DNA of 64,000 bases from Diaphorobacter caeni (lineage in GTDB: Bacteria > Pseudomonadota > Gammaproteobacteria > Burkholderiales > Burkholderiaceae_C): assembly GCF_015354245.1 (NCBI RefSeq), contig NZ_JADKYZ010000007.1:292912-356911 (forward strand), given 5' to 3'. Positions 1-9,625 of the stretch are shown here, in pieces. Below the pieces are notes generated by a model that saw nothing but the letters and a program-made list of their open reading frames with translations, had not been told where the DNA came from and ran no database searches. Position 1 is the stretch's first letter, and each line of letters starts with the position of its first letter. The position numbers and the translations under genes are program-made.

Positions 1-500
1 ACATCCAGCGCATCTGCCGCGAACCGACGGAGGAGGACCGCCGCTGGTTCCCCGACATCGCGGGCTCGCCCTGGCTGCCGACGCTGCACTACGCGATGCA
101 GAATTTCAAGGACGAGAGCTTCGTCGGCCAGTTTCTGAGCCCGCGCCTGATGCGCGAAATGCGCTTGTTCGCGATCCATGACGATGCCGAGGAAAGCGAT
201 CTGCTGGTGAGCGCGATCCATGACGAGGACGGCTACCGCACGTTGCGCCAGACGCTGTCGCAGCAATATGACCTGGGCGCGCGCGAGCCCAACATTCAAG
301 TCTGGAACGTGAACCTGCGCGGCGACCGCTGCCTCACGCTGCGCCACACACAGCACAAGGGGCACCCGCTGTCGGACGATGCGCCCGAGGTGCTGCGCCA
401 CGCGGCGCGGCTGTGGGGCTTTGGCGTGCAGTTGGAGAGCGTGAGCGCGGACGGCGAGATGCCGGTGCTGCTGCACACGGTGCCGGGGCCTGCGGCATAA
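1..500 (+). CDS. SpoVR family protein, C-terminal part (5' end outside window)
   Basis: An open frame enters from the left edge (codons from base 3) and ends with TAA at 498-500, giving about 165 residues. The text from RWFPDIAG through FLSPRLMREMRLF to DLGAREPNIQVWNVN and LTLRHTQHKGHPL matches the C-terminal half of the SpoVR/YcgB family. Family members are about 500 residues, so roughly two thirds of the gene lies outside. The biochemical role is not established; in many proteobacteria the gene sits with yeaG (prkA) and yeaH, but those partners would be off the window. The next gene is convergent and starts to read 12 bp away. Confidence 0.85.
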   Translation, partial: IQRICREPTEEDRRWFPDIAGSPWLPTLHYAMQNFKDESFVGQFLSPRLMREMRLFAIHDDAEESDLLVSAIHDEDGYRTLRQTLSQQYDLGAREPNIQVWNVNLRGDRCLTLRHTQHKGHPLSDDAPEVLRHAARLWGFGVQLESVSADGEMPVLLHTVPGPAA

Positions 501-512
501 GGTCGTGTCGAC

Positions 513-1775
513 TCACTGGTCTTCAGGCCGCGCCGCTTCCTCGAACTTGTCCACGTCGCGCAGCGTCGGGAAGATGCGCGACCACAGGCCCACCACCGCC
601 AGCGTGCAGACGCCGCCCAGAACGGCGGCAGGCACCGCGCCCACCCATGCGGCGCTGGTGCCCGCGCGGAATTCACCGAGTTCGTTGGATGATCCGATGA
701 ACAGCATGTTGACCGCATTGACGCGCCCGCGCATGTGGTCGGGCGTGGAGAACTGCACGAGTGCGCCGCGGATGTAGACGCTGACCATGTCGGCGGCCCC
801 CGCGACCATCAGCGCGATGAACGAGACCACGAACACCGTGGACAGCGAGAACACCAGGTTGGCCACGCCGAAGATGGCGACGGCGATGAACATGGTGCGG
901 CCCACCTTGCGGTTGAAGGGGCGCAGACTCAGGTAGAGACCCGCGCTCACTTCGCCGATGGCCATGGCGCTGCGCAGCGCGCCGAGGCCTTGCGGGCCGA
1001 CGTGCAGCACCTCGTGCGCGTAGATCGGCAGCAGCGCGATCACGCCGCCGAGCAGCACGGCGAACAGGTCGAGCGAAATGGTGCCCAGAATGATGGGGCG
1101 GGTGCGGATGAAGCGGATGCCGGCCCCGAAGCGGTCCAGCATGGTGCCTTGCACGGGCGAGGGCGGGGAGGCGTATTTCACGGGCACGAGCCACACGAGC
1201 AGCGCGGTGCCCACGAGCAGGCAGGCGCAGCAGACGGCGTAGGTCAGCTCGCCGCCACCGATGGCGTAGAGCACGCCGCCAAGGAAGGGGCCGCCGATGG
1301 AGGCCGAGCGCATGATCATGCTGTTGGCCGCGATGGCCTGCGCAAGCTGTTCGCGCGCGACGATCTGCGGCAGCAGGCTCTGCAGCGCCGGGCCCGAAAA
1401 CGCGCGCGAGCAGCCGAACAGCACCAGCACCGCGTAGATGCCGCTCACGCCCGCCGCGCCATGCCCCGACAGCCACCACAGCAGCGCGCTGCAGACCGCG
1501 CCGACCGCCCAGCTCGTCGCCAGAATCGGCTTGCGCGCAAAGCGGTCGATCAGGTCACCGGCGGGCAGCAGCAGCACCAGCATCGGCAGAAACTGCGCGA
1601 GGCCCACGTAGGCCAGCGCCATCGGCGAGCGGGTGAGGTCGTAGACCTGCCAGGCGACGACCACGGCCTGCACCTGCGTGGCGAACACGGCCAGCAGGCG
1701 AGAGGCCATGAAGGAGAGAAACGCGGAGTGTCGGTAGATGCTCTGCGGCGGAGGAGTGGGGGCGGGCTGCTGCAC
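513..1775 (-). CDS. MFS transporter, EntS/MFS_3-like
   Basis: A 420-residue protein with about twelve hydrophobic segments and the major facilitator fold. The N-terminal half carries DLTRSPMALAYVGLAQFLP and the cytoplasmic loop DRFARKPIL, as in the MFS_3 (enterobactin exporter EntS-like) group. It probably exports a small molecule; no substrate can be read from the sequence. The start chosen is a GTG with no visible Shine-Dalgarno sequence and a proline-rich N-terminus (QQPAPTPPPQS), so translation may begin a few codons later, ahead of SIYRHSAF. The next gene on the same strand begins more than 130 bp upstream, so co-transcription is uncertain. Confidence 0.85.
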   Translation of the reverse strand: MQQPAPTPPPQSIYRHSAFLSFMASRLLAVFATQVQAVVVAWQVYDLTRSPMALAYVGLAQFLPMLVLLLPAGDLIDRFARKPILATSWAVGAVCSALLWWLSGHGAAGVSGIYAVLVLFGCSRAFSGPALQSLLPQIVAREQLAQAIAANSMIMRSASIGGPFLGGVLYAIGGGELTYAVCCACLLVGTALLVWLVPVKYASPPSPVQGTMLDRFGAGIRFIRTRPIILGTISLDLFAVLLGGVIALLPIYAHEVLHVGPQGLGALRSAMAIGEVSAGLYLSLRPFNRKVGRTMFIAVAIFGVANLVFSLSTVFVVSFIALMVAGAADMVSVYIRGALVQFSTPDHMRGRVNAVNMLFIGSSNELGEFRAGTSAAWVGAVPAAVLGGVCTLAVVGLWSRIFPTLRDVDKFEEAARPEDQ

Positions 1776-1906
1776 GGGAGGAGGCGGCTTGCGATCGATG
1801 TTGTACGTTGTTGTGAGCGGCAGCCACGGCGCGCTGCACGGGGAATGCTACCAAGTTGGCAGAGTTTGCGCTGGCGCTTGGACAAGCGCGCCCAGCGCCG
1901 TGCGGG

Positions 1907-2377
1907 TCATTCGTGGCCGTACGGTGGGTGTTGCCTGCGGTAGTTCCACGGCGCCTGCGGGCTGGCTTCGGACCACAGGCCAAGGTGCCGGGCCTGCGCC
2001 CGGTCCTGCAAAGCCTGTAGTGTGGGGATGGACCTGCGTCGCCATGTGTACAGCCACGCCAGGCCGGACTGCACCTGTGCGCCGGCCGCATCGACGCCGC
2101 CGCAGCGCACGTGGGCGACGAGGCGTTCGTACGGGTCGCGGGTGACGGTGGCGATTTCCGCCTCCTTGCCGAGACACAGCGCCTCGAGGTTCGCTCTCGA
2201 CGCGCGCCCGAAGCGCTGGGCGAGCTCGGGTGCGTCGATGTCGGCGATGCGCACCTTGACGGGCCAGAAGGCGGACGCGCCCGGCTCATGGCAGCGCGCG
2301 AACAGGCTGTCGCCGTCGCTCACATGGACGACCAGACAGAGGAGGAGGGCGGCGGTGTAGGGCATGGTTTGGGGCAT
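1907..2377 (-). CDS. Thermonuclease (SNase-like) family protein
   Basis: About 156 residues. The staphylococcal-nuclease pattern is visible: VSDGDSLF near the N-terminus, VRIADIDAPEL, and TRDPYERLVAHV. These supply the aspartates, glutamate and arginines of the SNase active site. The frame is open further upstream to 2479, but the upstream residues look non-conserved; the ATG at 2377 or 2365 places a short hydrophobic stretch (YTAALLLCLVVHV) at the N-terminus, as expected for an exported nuclease. The likely role is periplasmic or extracellular nucleic acid hydrolysis. Start confidence is low. Confidence 0.75.
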   Translation of the reverse strand: MPQTMPYTAALLLCLVVHVSDGDSLFARCHEPGASAFWPVKVRIADIDAPELAQRFGRASRANLEALCLGKEAEIATVTRDPYERLVAHVRCGGVDAAGAQVQSGLAWLYTWRRRSIPTLQALQDRAQARHLGLWSEASPQAPWNYRRQHPPYGHE

Positions 2378-2623
2378 GGTGTGGGCGCACACATTGCTGC
2401 GGGTGACGATCGGATCACTGTAGTGGGGCGGAAGGGCAATGGCCTGAGCAAAAGCAGAAACTGCGCGCTTGGGGGACAATGCGCGCAGAAATTCCCATAT
2501 CCACTTGCCCGATCAGTCGGTATGCCGCCGCCGCGCCCCCTGCGCCGCCGCCGGAATTCCAGGCAAACAAGACATTGCCTCCCCCGTTTCCATTCAAGCC
2601 CATTCCACTCCTCAGGTTCCGTC

Positions 2624-3505
2624 GTGTTCAAAGGTCTGATTGCGTCCGTGTCGGCGTCGTTCCTGTTCGGTGTTCTCTACTACATCGCGCCCGCGCTCGT
2701 GCCGCTGGACGGCGAGCAGATCTTCGGCTGGCGGGTGCTGAGCACGTTGCCGTTCACCACCTTGCTGCTGCTGTGGCGCGGCGAGACGATGAAGGTGACG
2801 CAGCTGGTCCAGCGCGTGCTGCGCCATCCGCCGTTTGCGCTCGCGCTGCTGTTCAGCGCGGCGCTGTTCGGCGGGCAGCTCTGGCTGTTTCTCTGGGCGC
2901 CGATCCACGGGCGTGCGATGGCGGTGTCGCTCGGCTACTTTCTGCTGCCGCTCGTCATGGTGCTTGCGGGGCGCGTGCTGTTCGGCGAGCGTCTCTCGCA
3001 CGGGCAGATGGCGGCGGCAGGCCTTGCCACGCTGGGCGTGCTGCATGAGCTGCTGACTGCGGGTGGGCTCGCGTGGGAAACCTGGTTCGTCGCCATCGGC
3101 TACACCGTGTATTTCGCGTTCCGCCGGCGTATCGGCACGGCCCACATCGGTGGCCACTGGCTGGACATGGCGCTGCTCGCACCGCCCGCGCTGTGGTTCG
3201 TCACCCGCACGCCGTCGTCACTGTCGCTGATCGCCGACCATGCACACCTGTGGCTGCTGATCCCCGTGCTCGGCGTGCTCAGCGCCGTGGCATTGGCGCT
3301 TTACATGATGGCGAGCCGCTTGCTGCCGCTCGGCCTCTTCGGGCTGCTCAGCTATGTGGAGCCGGTCCTGCTCGCGCTGGTCGCGCTGCTGCTCGGCGAG
3401 AGCATCCAGCCGCAGCAGTGGTTCACCTACGGCCCGATCTTCGTGGCCGTGGCCTGTCTGGTGGCGGACAGCGTCTGGCGCATACGGCAATCCGCCCGAG
3501 CTTAG
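2624..3505 (+). CDS. RarD/EamA-type DMT permease
   Basis: The gene starts with GTG at 2624 and encodes 293 residues with about ten hydrophobic segments. The opening FKGLIASVSASFLFGVLYYI, a conserved LFLWAPIHGRAMAVSLGYF segment and the closing SYVEPVLLALVALLLGE match the RarD branch of the EamA (drug/metabolite) family. The substrate is unknown; relatives are annotated as chloramphenicol-sensitivity or amino-acid exporters. A longer in-frame extension upstream lies antisense to the thermonuclease gene and has no membrane character, so it was excluded. The Shine-Dalgarno sequence is weak. Confidence 0.8.
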   Translation: MFKGLIASVSASFLFGVLYYIAPALVPLDGEQIFGWRVLSTLPFTTLLLLWRGETMKVTQLVQRVLRHPPFALALLFSAALFGGQLWLFLWAPIHGRAMAVSLGYFLLPLVMVLAGRVLFGERLSHGQMAAAGLATLGVLHELLTAGGLAWETWFVAIGYTVYFAFRRRIGTAHIGGHWLDMALLAPPALWFVTRTPSSLSLIADHAHLWLLIPVLGVLSAVALALYMMASRLLPLGLFGLLSYVEPVLLALVALLLGESIQPQQWFTYGPIFVAVACLVADSVWRIRQSARA

Positions 3506-3517
3506 CCCGGGCGGCGT

Positions 3518-4711
3518 TCAGTCGGCAGCGGGGGACTGGCGGATCACGCCGCGCTCCTGCAGATGCGTCATCTGTGCCTCGGTGAGCCCAGCCTCGCGCA
3601 GCACATCGAGCGTGCTCTGCCCGATCTCCTGTGGCTTCAGCCGGTAGCTTGCCGGAGTGCGGCTGAACCTGATCGGGGAGGCGACCGAGCGGAAGCCATC
3701 GACCTCCGCGATCATGCCGCGATGCGCGGTGTGCGGGTGATTGAGCGCTTCGACCACGTTCTGGATCACGCCACAGGGCACGCCGACCGCCACGAGCTTT
3801 TCGAACAGCGTCTGTGCGTCGAACGCGCTGAACGCGGCCTGCAGATCCTGCTTGAGCGCGAAGCGGTTCACCGCGCGCGTGGCGTTGGTCACGTAGCGCT
3901 CGTCACGCGCGAGATCGTCATGGCCCACGGCCTCGCACAGGCGCTGGAACTGGCCGTTGTTGCCCACCGCCAGAAAAATGGGCTCGGTGGCCGTGGCGTA
4001 GGTGTCGTAGGGGGCGATGTTGGGGTGGCCGTTGCCTGAGCGCTTGGGCGGCTTGCCGGTGAACAGCGTGTTGATCGAATGCGGATAGAGCGAGAACAGC
4101 GCGCTGTCAAACAGTGCCGACTCCACGGACTGGCCGAGCCCGCTCTTTTCGCGTTCGTGCAGCGCCATGAGGATGCCGATCACCGCGTTGAGGCCGGTGG
4201 TCACGTCGACGATGGGCACGCCGATGCGCGTGGCCACGCCATCGGGGTCGCCGTTGATGCTCATGAGCCCGCTGAGCGCCTGAACCGCAGCGTCATACCC
4301 CGGCAGACCGCCGAGCGGGCCGCTTGCTCCGAAGCCGGTGACGCGGCAATGGATGAGCCGCGGAAAACGCGCGCGCAGAACCTCCTCGTAGCCCATGCCC
4401 CAGCGCTCCAGCGTGCCGACCTTGAAGTTCTCGATCAGCACGTCGGCGTCCTCGAGCAGCCGGAACACCAGCTCGCGCCCGGCAGGGTCAGCCACGTCCA
4501 CGCACACGGTGCGCTTGTTGCGGTTGATGCCCGCGAAGTAGGACGCCATGCCGGCGTCGTCAAACGGCGGGCCCCAGGTACGGGTTTCGTCGCCCTCGGG
4601 GCCTTCGATCTTGATCACGTTCGCGCCGTGGTCACCGAGAATCTGCGCGCACAACGGGCCGCCGAGCACGCGCGAGAGGTCGACGACCTTGAGTCCATCG
4701 AGTGATGCCAT
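3518..4711 (-). CDS. Class III CoA-transferase (CaiB/BaiF family)
   Basis: A 397-residue protein with the CaiB/BaiF fold: GLKVVDLSRVLGGPLCAQ and LGDHGANVIKIEGPEGDETR at the N-terminus, then LIENFKVGTLERWGMGYEE. The catalytic aspartate is predicted in PIVDVTTGLNAV. It should move CoA from a donor thioester to a carboxylate substrate. The start at 4711 follows a strong AAAGGAGAC site. It lies 32 bp after the enoyl-CoA hydratase gene on the same strand, so the two probably form an operon driven from the divergent LysR intergenic region. The substrate may be an unsaturated or branched carboxylic acid (inference from neighbours). Confidence 0.9.
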   Translation of the reverse strand: MASLDGLKVVDLSRVLGGPLCAQILGDHGANVIKIEGPEGDETRTWGPPFDDAGMASYFAGINRNKRTVCVDVADPAGRELVFRLLEDADVLIENFKVGTLERWGMGYEEVLRARFPRLIHCRVTGFGASGPLGGLPGYDAAVQALSGLMSINGDPDGVATRIGVPIVDVTTGLNAVIGILMALHEREKSGLGQSVESALFDSALFSLYPHSINTLFTGKPPKRSGNGHPNIAPYDTYATATEPIFLAVGNNGQFQRLCEAVGHDDLARDERYVTNATRAVNRFALKQDLQAAFSAFDAQTLFEKLVAVGVPCGVIQNVVEALNHPHTAHRGMIAEVDGFRSVASPIRFSRTPASYRLKPQEIGQSTLDVLREAGLTEAQMTHLQERGVIRQSPAAD

Positions 4712-4743
4712 GTGATGTGTCTCCTTTGATTCTTTTGCCAGCC

Positions 4744-5589
4744 TCAAGCCTGTTGCGGCGCCCAGCGCGCGGCGCGCTTGTCGCGCGATGCGCTCACGCC
4801 CTCGACGGCCTCGGTGCGCATCTGCGTGGCGAACCAGTGCGATGCGGCGTCGAGATAGGTGGGCAGCGCGGAGTTGCCCGCAAGAGGGGCCGTGGGCGAG
4901 CAGGACAGCATGCGCTTGGTGGTGACGCTCGCCTGCGGGGCGGCGCAGAGCAGTTGGCGCAGCACTTCCTGCGTTTTGTCGGCCAGTGATTCGGGCGTGT
5001 CGCTCAGATAGTCGAGCAGGCCGATGCGGTGGGCCTCGGCGGCATCGATGCGCTGGCCGGTGAGCATCAGGCGGCGCGCTGTCTGCAGGCCGAGACGCGC
5101 CGCGACGAAGGGCAGAATCTGCCCCGGAACGAGACCGATGGCGACCTCGGGAAAGCCGAACTTCGCGGCGGGCGATCCGATGCAGATGTCGACCGCACAG
5201 GCCAGTCCCGCGCCGCCGCCCATGGCCGCACCATGCACGCTCGCCACCGTGATCTTGGGCGTGTTGGCGAGCTGGGTGAGGAATTCGCCGTACTGCCGGT
5301 TGCCGGCGGCCAGCGGGTCGCGGCCATCGGCTCCGACGGGTTCGCTCAGCCGGTCCTGGATGTTGCCGAGATTGCCGCCCGCGCTGAATGCTGGGCCCGC
5401 AGCCGTGAACAGGATCACCCGCACCTCGGGTGATTGGGCCGCCTCGCGCAGCGCGGCGGACAGGGCCTGCACCATGCCGCCGCCCAGCGGATTGCGCGAC
5501 TCGCCGCGATTGAGCCGCAGGGTGCAGACGGGGCCTTCGCGCGTGGCGAGCACCAGATCGTTGCAGTCGTTCGATGGGGTGGTGGACAT
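4744..5589 (-). CDS. Enoyl-CoA hydratase/isomerase family protein
   Basis: 281 residues of the crotonase superfamily. The oxyanion-hole motif AFSAGGNLG and the segment HGAAMGGGAGLACAVDI are present. The catalytic glutamate corresponding to rat hydratase Glu164 is seen in FGFPEVAIGLVPG, but the position matching Glu144 is glycine (GGGAGL). This is common in hydratases of branched or glutaconyl-type acyl-CoAs and in non-hydratase members. Next to a carboxylase, an acyl-CoA dehydrogenase and AtuA it is a candidate for the methylglutaconyl- or isohexenylglutaconyl-CoA hydratase step. It lies immediately upstream of the CoA-transferase gene and divergent from the LysR gene. Confidence 0.88.
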   Translation of the reverse strand: MSTTPSNDCNDLVLATREGPVCTLRLNRGESRNPLGGGMVQALSAALREAAQSPEVRVILFTAAGPAFSAGGNLGNIQDRLSEPVGADGRDPLAAGNRQYGEFLTQLANTPKITVASVHGAAMGGGAGLACAVDICIGSPAAKFGFPEVAIGLVPGQILPFVAARLGLQTARRLMLTGQRIDAAEAHRIGLLDYLSDTPESLADKTQEVLRQLLCAAPQASVTTKRMLSCSPTAPLAGNSALPTYLDAASHWFATQMRTEAVEGVSASRDKRAARWAPQQA

Positions 5590-5784
5590 GTGATTTCTCC
5601 GGAGTCAACGGCCGATGAAGGCGGGAGGATTGCGCCGCTGCGCACTACAATGCATCGCGCCCGAGCGTGGTCTGCGGGGCGCATCACCGACCAAAGGAGA
5701 CACCGTGCGCAAGCCTGAGCAGCACCGAATCCGGTGCCGATGCGGATGCGTTGCCGATGACCTCTCGGCAATGCGAGCGGCGGC

Positions 5785-6633
5785 ATGAGCGTCCGCAATC
5801 TGGACATCGGCCAGCTGCGTACCTTCGTGGCCGTGGCGGAGCGCGAGAGCTTCACCAACGCGGCGGAAAAGGTGTTCCGCACGCAGGCGGCGGTGTCGCA
5901 GCAGATGCAGAAGCTCGAGGAGCTGGTGGGCTGCGCGCTGTTCGAACGCGTGGGACGCAGCAAGCGCCTGACGGCCGAGGGCGTGCGGCTGCTCGAGTAC
6001 GCCCGGCGCATGGTCACGCTCAACGATGAGGCCTACCGCGTGATCAGCAGTCAGGAAAGCCACCAGTCGGTGAAGATCGGCGCGTGCGCCGATGCGGTGG
6101 ACACGCTGGTGCCGACCTATCTGGAGATCTGCGCCGAGAACTTTCCGACGCTGAGCATCGACATCAAGGTCGCGCAGAGCCGCTGGCTGGCTACGGCGCT
6201 GCGCAAGGGCGACATCGACCTGATGCTGGACATCGTGCCGCACGCGGGATTCGAGCATCTGCTGCTGCGCTCCTCGCCCGTGGCGTGGATCGCGGGGCTG
6301 CGTTACCGCCATCAGGCGGGCAGCTCGGTGCCGCTGATCCTCATGGAGAACAGCTGCCCGTTCCGCAGCAGCATGGTGCAGGCGCTGACCGATGCCGACA
6401 TGCCGTGGCATTGCGCGTTCCAGACTTCCACGCTCGCGGGTATTCGCGCCGCGCTGCGGGCGGGGCTCGGCATCACGGCGCGCACCCTGGAGATGCTTGC
6501 GCCCGATGTGCGCGTGCTCGATTCGCAGGTGCGCCTGCCCGCGTTGCCCGCGATGCAGTTCCACCTCTACTGGCGCGACGACGCGCAGAGCGACAGCGCC
6601 AAGAAAGTGCTGCAGCTCGTGGCCTCGCGTTGA
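5785..6633 (+). CDS. LysR-family transcriptional regulator
   Basis: 282 residues. The N-terminal winged helix-turn-helix reads LDIGQLRTFVAVAERESFTN then TQAAVSQQMQKLEELVG, typical of LysR regulators; the remainder is a periplasmic-binding-like effector domain. It is transcribed away from the hydratase/CoA-transferase pair across a 195-bp intergenic region, the classical arrangement for a LysR activator of the divergent operon. It converges on the Bug receptor gene (17 bp apart). The effector is probably an intermediate of the adjacent pathway (inference). Confidence 0.88.
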   Translation: MSVRNLDIGQLRTFVAVAERESFTNAAEKVFRTQAAVSQQMQKLEELVGCALFERVGRSKRLTAEGVRLLEYARRMVTLNDEAYRVISSQESHQSVKIGACADAVDTLVPTYLEICAENFPTLSIDIKVAQSRWLATALRKGDIDLMLDIVPHAGFEHLLLRSSPVAWIAGLRYRHQAGSSVPLILMENSCPFRSSMVQALTDADMPWHCAFQTSTLAGIRAALRAGLGITARTLEMLAPDVRVLDSQVRLPALPAMQFHLYWRDDAQSDSAKKVLQLVASR

Positions 6634-6650
6634 TGGAGCGGCACCTGGCG

Positions 6651-7703
6651 TCATGGCTGCTGCATGCCCGCGTCGATGATGATCTTGCCCCAGAGCTTGG
6701 TGTCGCGCTCCTGCAGCATGGTCAGGTAGTCGGGCGTGACCGGCGTCGGCACGAGCCCCTTGGACATCAGGAACTCCTTGCCCGCCGGGGCTGAAAGCGC
6801 CTCGCCGATCCATTGCGAGAGTGCGGCGGACACGGCGGGCGGCGTCGACGCCTTGGCGCTCCAGATGGCGATCCACGAACTCACGTCGAAGCCCGCGAAG
6901 CCGAGTTCGGCGACCGTGGGCACGTCGGGCAGGCTGGGCACGCGGTCTGCGCCGGAGAGCGCGAGCGCACGCACGTTGCCCGCCTTGATCTGCGGAAGCG
7001 CGGTGACCATGTCGCAGAAATAGAAGTCGAACTGCCCGCCGATCAGATCGGTCATGGCCTGCGCGCTGCTTTTGTAGGGCACGTTGACCGCATTGATTTT
7101 CGTGAGCTGCTTGAAGCGTTCGCCCGCGATGCGGCCGCCGACGTTGGCGCTCGCGAAGGACAGCGGCTTGTCTTCCTTCTTCGCCCATGCGAGGAACTCG
7201 GCCGCGTTGTTCTGGGTGATGCGCTTGGGATTCACGATCATCGCGTAGGGCGTCGACGCCATGTTGGCGAGCGGCGTGAAATCGGTCATCGGGTGGTAGC
7301 CGAGCTTCTTGTAGATGGTGGCGTTGGCCGCATGCGTGGACGAACCGGAGACCAGCAGGTTGTAGGCATCGGCGGGAGCGCGGGCGACGAACTCGGCGGC
7401 GATGTTGCCGTCCGCCCCGGGCTTGTTCTCCACCACCACGGCCTTGCCGCCGCGCTGGGCGATGGCGTCTCCGACATAGCGCGCGATCGCGTCCGACGCG
7501 CCGCCCGCGCCATAGGCCACGGTGATGCGCACGGTCTTGTCGAGCCGCGTCACCGGGGCCGCTGCGTCGCTTGCGAATGCATGCAGCGAATGCGGCAGCA
7601 GCAGCGACATGAGGCCAGCGCCGGCCGCGCATTGCAGCCAGTCGCGGCGCGATCGGCGGACGGCCTCGTGGGGGCTCTGGCTAGCGTAGGGGGGCAGCTT
7701 CAT
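6651..7703 (-). CDS. Bug/TctC-family solute receptor with Tat-type signal
   Basis: 350 residues. The N-terminus contains SRRDWLQ followed by a hydrophobic stretch, a twin-arginine export signal, then the Bug body: RITVAYGAGGASDAIARYVG, VVVENKPGADGNIAAEFVAR, and NVPYKSSAQAMTDLIGGQFD. Bug proteins are periplasmic binding proteins, often for carboxylates, and are hugely expanded in Comamonadaceae and Bordetella. The start at 7703 has an AAAGGAGAC site. It is the last gene of the carboxylase-AtuA run (65 bp after AtuA), which suggests that it delivers or senses the substrate of that pathway. No tctAB permease genes are nearby. Confidence 0.9.
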   Translation of the reverse strand: MKLPPYASQSPHEAVRRSRRDWLQCAAGAGLMSLLLPHSLHAFASDAAAPVTRLDKTVRITVAYGAGGASDAIARYVGDAIAQRGGKAVVVENKPGADGNIAAEFVARAPADAYNLLVSGSSTHAANATIYKKLGYHPMTDFTPLANMASTPYAMIVNPKRITQNNAAEFLAWAKKEDKPLSFASANVGGRIAGERFKQLTKINAVNVPYKSSAQAMTDLIGGQFDFYFCDMVTALPQIKAGNVRALALSGADRVPSLPDVPTVAELGFAGFDVSSWIAIWSAKASTPPAVSAALSQWIGEALSAPAGKEFLMSKGLVPTPVTPDYLTMLQERDTKLWGKIIIDAGMQQP

Positions 7704-7768
7704 GACCAGTCTCCTTTGGGTGAAACGCGGGTTGAGAATCTGTGTGGACGTCGGTGTCGGTGTTGGCG

Positions 7769-9625
7769 TCAATGGCTCGCGCCGGGCAGCAGCGCCTCGG
7801 GGCAGTCGATTTCCATGTCGAGCAGCATCTGCGCGTAGCACTTGCCGAGCGGATCGGAGCGCAGGCTGCATGAGCCCCCGCCGCCGAGCGCCAGGCGCAG
7901 CACGAAGTTCACCGCGCCGATGCCCGGCAGGTCGTAGCGCGTGACCGGACCCGCGATCAGATGCGCAAAGTAGTCCTGCACGCGCGTTGCTGTCACTTGC
8001 TCGCGCAGTAGTGCGAGCCACTGCGGCGCGCGCGCCATCAGCCCGATGTTGGCGTCGTCGCCCTTGTCGCCGCTGCGGCCGTGGGCGATGTCGCCGACGG
8101 TGATGCGCCGGGTCGGAGATGTTGAGGTGGCATGCGATGTCATCGATGTCGTCGGTGGCTCCGTGGCGTGGGTCTGCGCGTGCTGTGCCGATGGCGCGGC
8201 ACGCGCCGCATGGGCGGCGGTGGGCACGCTGTGCGTGGCGGCATCGCCGTCGATGTTCCATTGCACGGCCACCGCCTGCTTGGGGATGAGGAATGAGGTG
8301 GTGCGGATCACGCTCTGCACGTCGGAGCGGCCACCGAAATGGCTGCGTGTTCCCGGTCCCATGGAGGTGCCCGCGGACGAAGCCTCTTTCTGCAGAAAGG
8401 CGAGGGCGCGCTTGTCGTCATGCCGCGCGGCGATGCGCAGCACGATCTCGCGGCTGTCGCTCACGCGCCGGTGCGGGCCGTACATGGATTCGGCGCCCAG
8501 CAGCTCGACCAGCGTCTCGCCGTAGTCTGCAAAGCCTGCCTTCAACATCTGCGCGCGGGTACGGGTGAGCAGCGCATCGGCCGTGCGCTTGGCCTTGGCG
8601 ATGGCGCGCTGGCCGCGAATCGCCATCATGATCGCGATGTGCGAGCCCTGCAGATAGGTGGCCGTGACCTTGTAGCTGTCGCTCGGTGCCGTGCCGCGCG
8701 CACCGCTCACGCGCACCCGGCCGCCACTGGACTCGTGGCCCGGCACGTTGTCGATGCGCACTTCGGTGAAATCGCAGACCACGTCGGGCAGCTCGTAGCG
8801 GGCGGGATCGCCGATTTCGTAGAGCAGCTGTTCGCCGACGGTCTGCCGCGTGACGAGACCGCCATGGCCGCTGGGCTGGAACAAATCGAACGTGCCGTCA
8901 GCCTGCAGTTGCACCAGCGGATAGCCGATGTCGGACCAGTCGGGCACCTGCTCCCAGTCGGTGAACAGGCCGCCCGAGCCCTGCGCGCCGCATTCGATCA
9001 GATGGCCCGCGAGACAGGCCTGCGCGAGCTGGTCGTGCTGGCTTTCGGTCCAGCCGAACTCGTGCATCGCAATGCCCACGAGCGGCGCGCAGTCCACGCA
9101 GCGGCCGGTGATCACGATGTCCGCACCAGCGGCCAGCGCACGGGCGATGGGGGCCGCGCCGAGATAGGCATTGGCCGAGAGCAGCTTGGGCAGAGCCTGC
9201 CCGCCGGCTTCGCCGGGCCAGACCTCGAATTGCGATTGCTGTTCAAGCACATCGTCGCCGGTGACGATGGCGACCTTGAGCGCGATGCCTTGTTCGGCCG
9301 CGATCTTGATAATCGCGTCGCGGCAGCCTGCGGGGTTGAGACCGCCGGCGTTGCTCACCAGGCGCACGCCGCGCTCGGTGATGGCCCTGAGATGCGGCGC
9401 GACGGCGGCGGTGACGAAGTCCACCGCATAGCCCATCTCCGGCGCGCGCAGGCGGGCGCGCTGCAGGATGGACATGGTGGTCTCGGCCAGATAGTCGAAC
9501 ACGAGGTATTGCAGGCCGGGCTGTTCGAGCAGCTGCGGCACGGCGATCTGCGAGTCGCCCCAGAAGCCCGATGCGCCGCCGATCAGCACGCTGCGGGAGG
9601 AGGGGGAGGCGTTGGTTGGGTTCAT
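7769..9625 (-). CDS. atuA: AtuA family protein (DUF1446 plus C-terminal AtuA-like domain)
   Basis: 618 residues. The N-terminal DUF1446 region runs to about residue 460, with VLIGGASGFWGDS, NAGGLNPAGC and GADIVITGRCVDCAPLVG. A low-complexity linker rich in Ala, Thr, His and Ser (about 470-515) leads to a C-terminal domain starting near ITVGDIAHGRSGDKGDDANI. This two-domain layout is that of AtuA, the first gene of the Pseudomonas acyclic terpene utilization cluster; its biochemical function is unknown. The start codon overlaps the stop of the biotin carboxylase gene (ATGA), showing tight translational coupling. Confidence 0.9.
   Translation of the reverse strand: MNPTNASPSSRSVLIGGASGFWGDSQIAVPQLLEQPGLQYLVFDYLAETTMSILQRARLRAPEMGYAVDFVTAAVAPHLRAITERGVRLVSNAGGLNPAGCRDAIIKIAAEQGIALKVAIVTGDDVLEQQSQFEVWPGEAGGQALPKLLSANAYLGAAPIARALAAGADIVITGRCVDCAPLVGIAMHEFGWTESQHDQLAQACLAGHLIECGAQGSGGLFTDWEQVPDWSDIGYPLVQLQADGTFDLFQPSGHGGLVTRQTVGEQLLYEIGDPARYELPDVVCDFTEVRIDNVPGHESSGGRVRVSGARGTAPSDSYKVTATYLQGSHIAIMMAIRGQRAIAKAKRTADALLTRTRAQMLKAGFADYGETLVELLGAESMYGPHRRVSDSREIVLRIAARHDDKRALAFLQKEASSAGTSMGPGTRSHFGGRSDVQSVIRTTSFLIPKQAVAVQWNIDGDAATHSVPTAAHAARAAPSAQHAQTHATEPPTTSMTSHATSTSPTRRITVGDIAHGRSGDKGDDANIGLMARAPQWLALLREQVTATRVQDYFAHLIAGPVTRYDLPGIGAVNFVLRLALGGGGSCSLRSDPLGKCYAQMLLDMEIDCPEALLPGASH

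Noticed and set aside
4712..5608. N-terminal extension of the CoA-transferase frame through the hydratase region
   Set aside because: It is an out-of-frame copy of the hydratase gene; a strong ribosome site supports the start at 4711.
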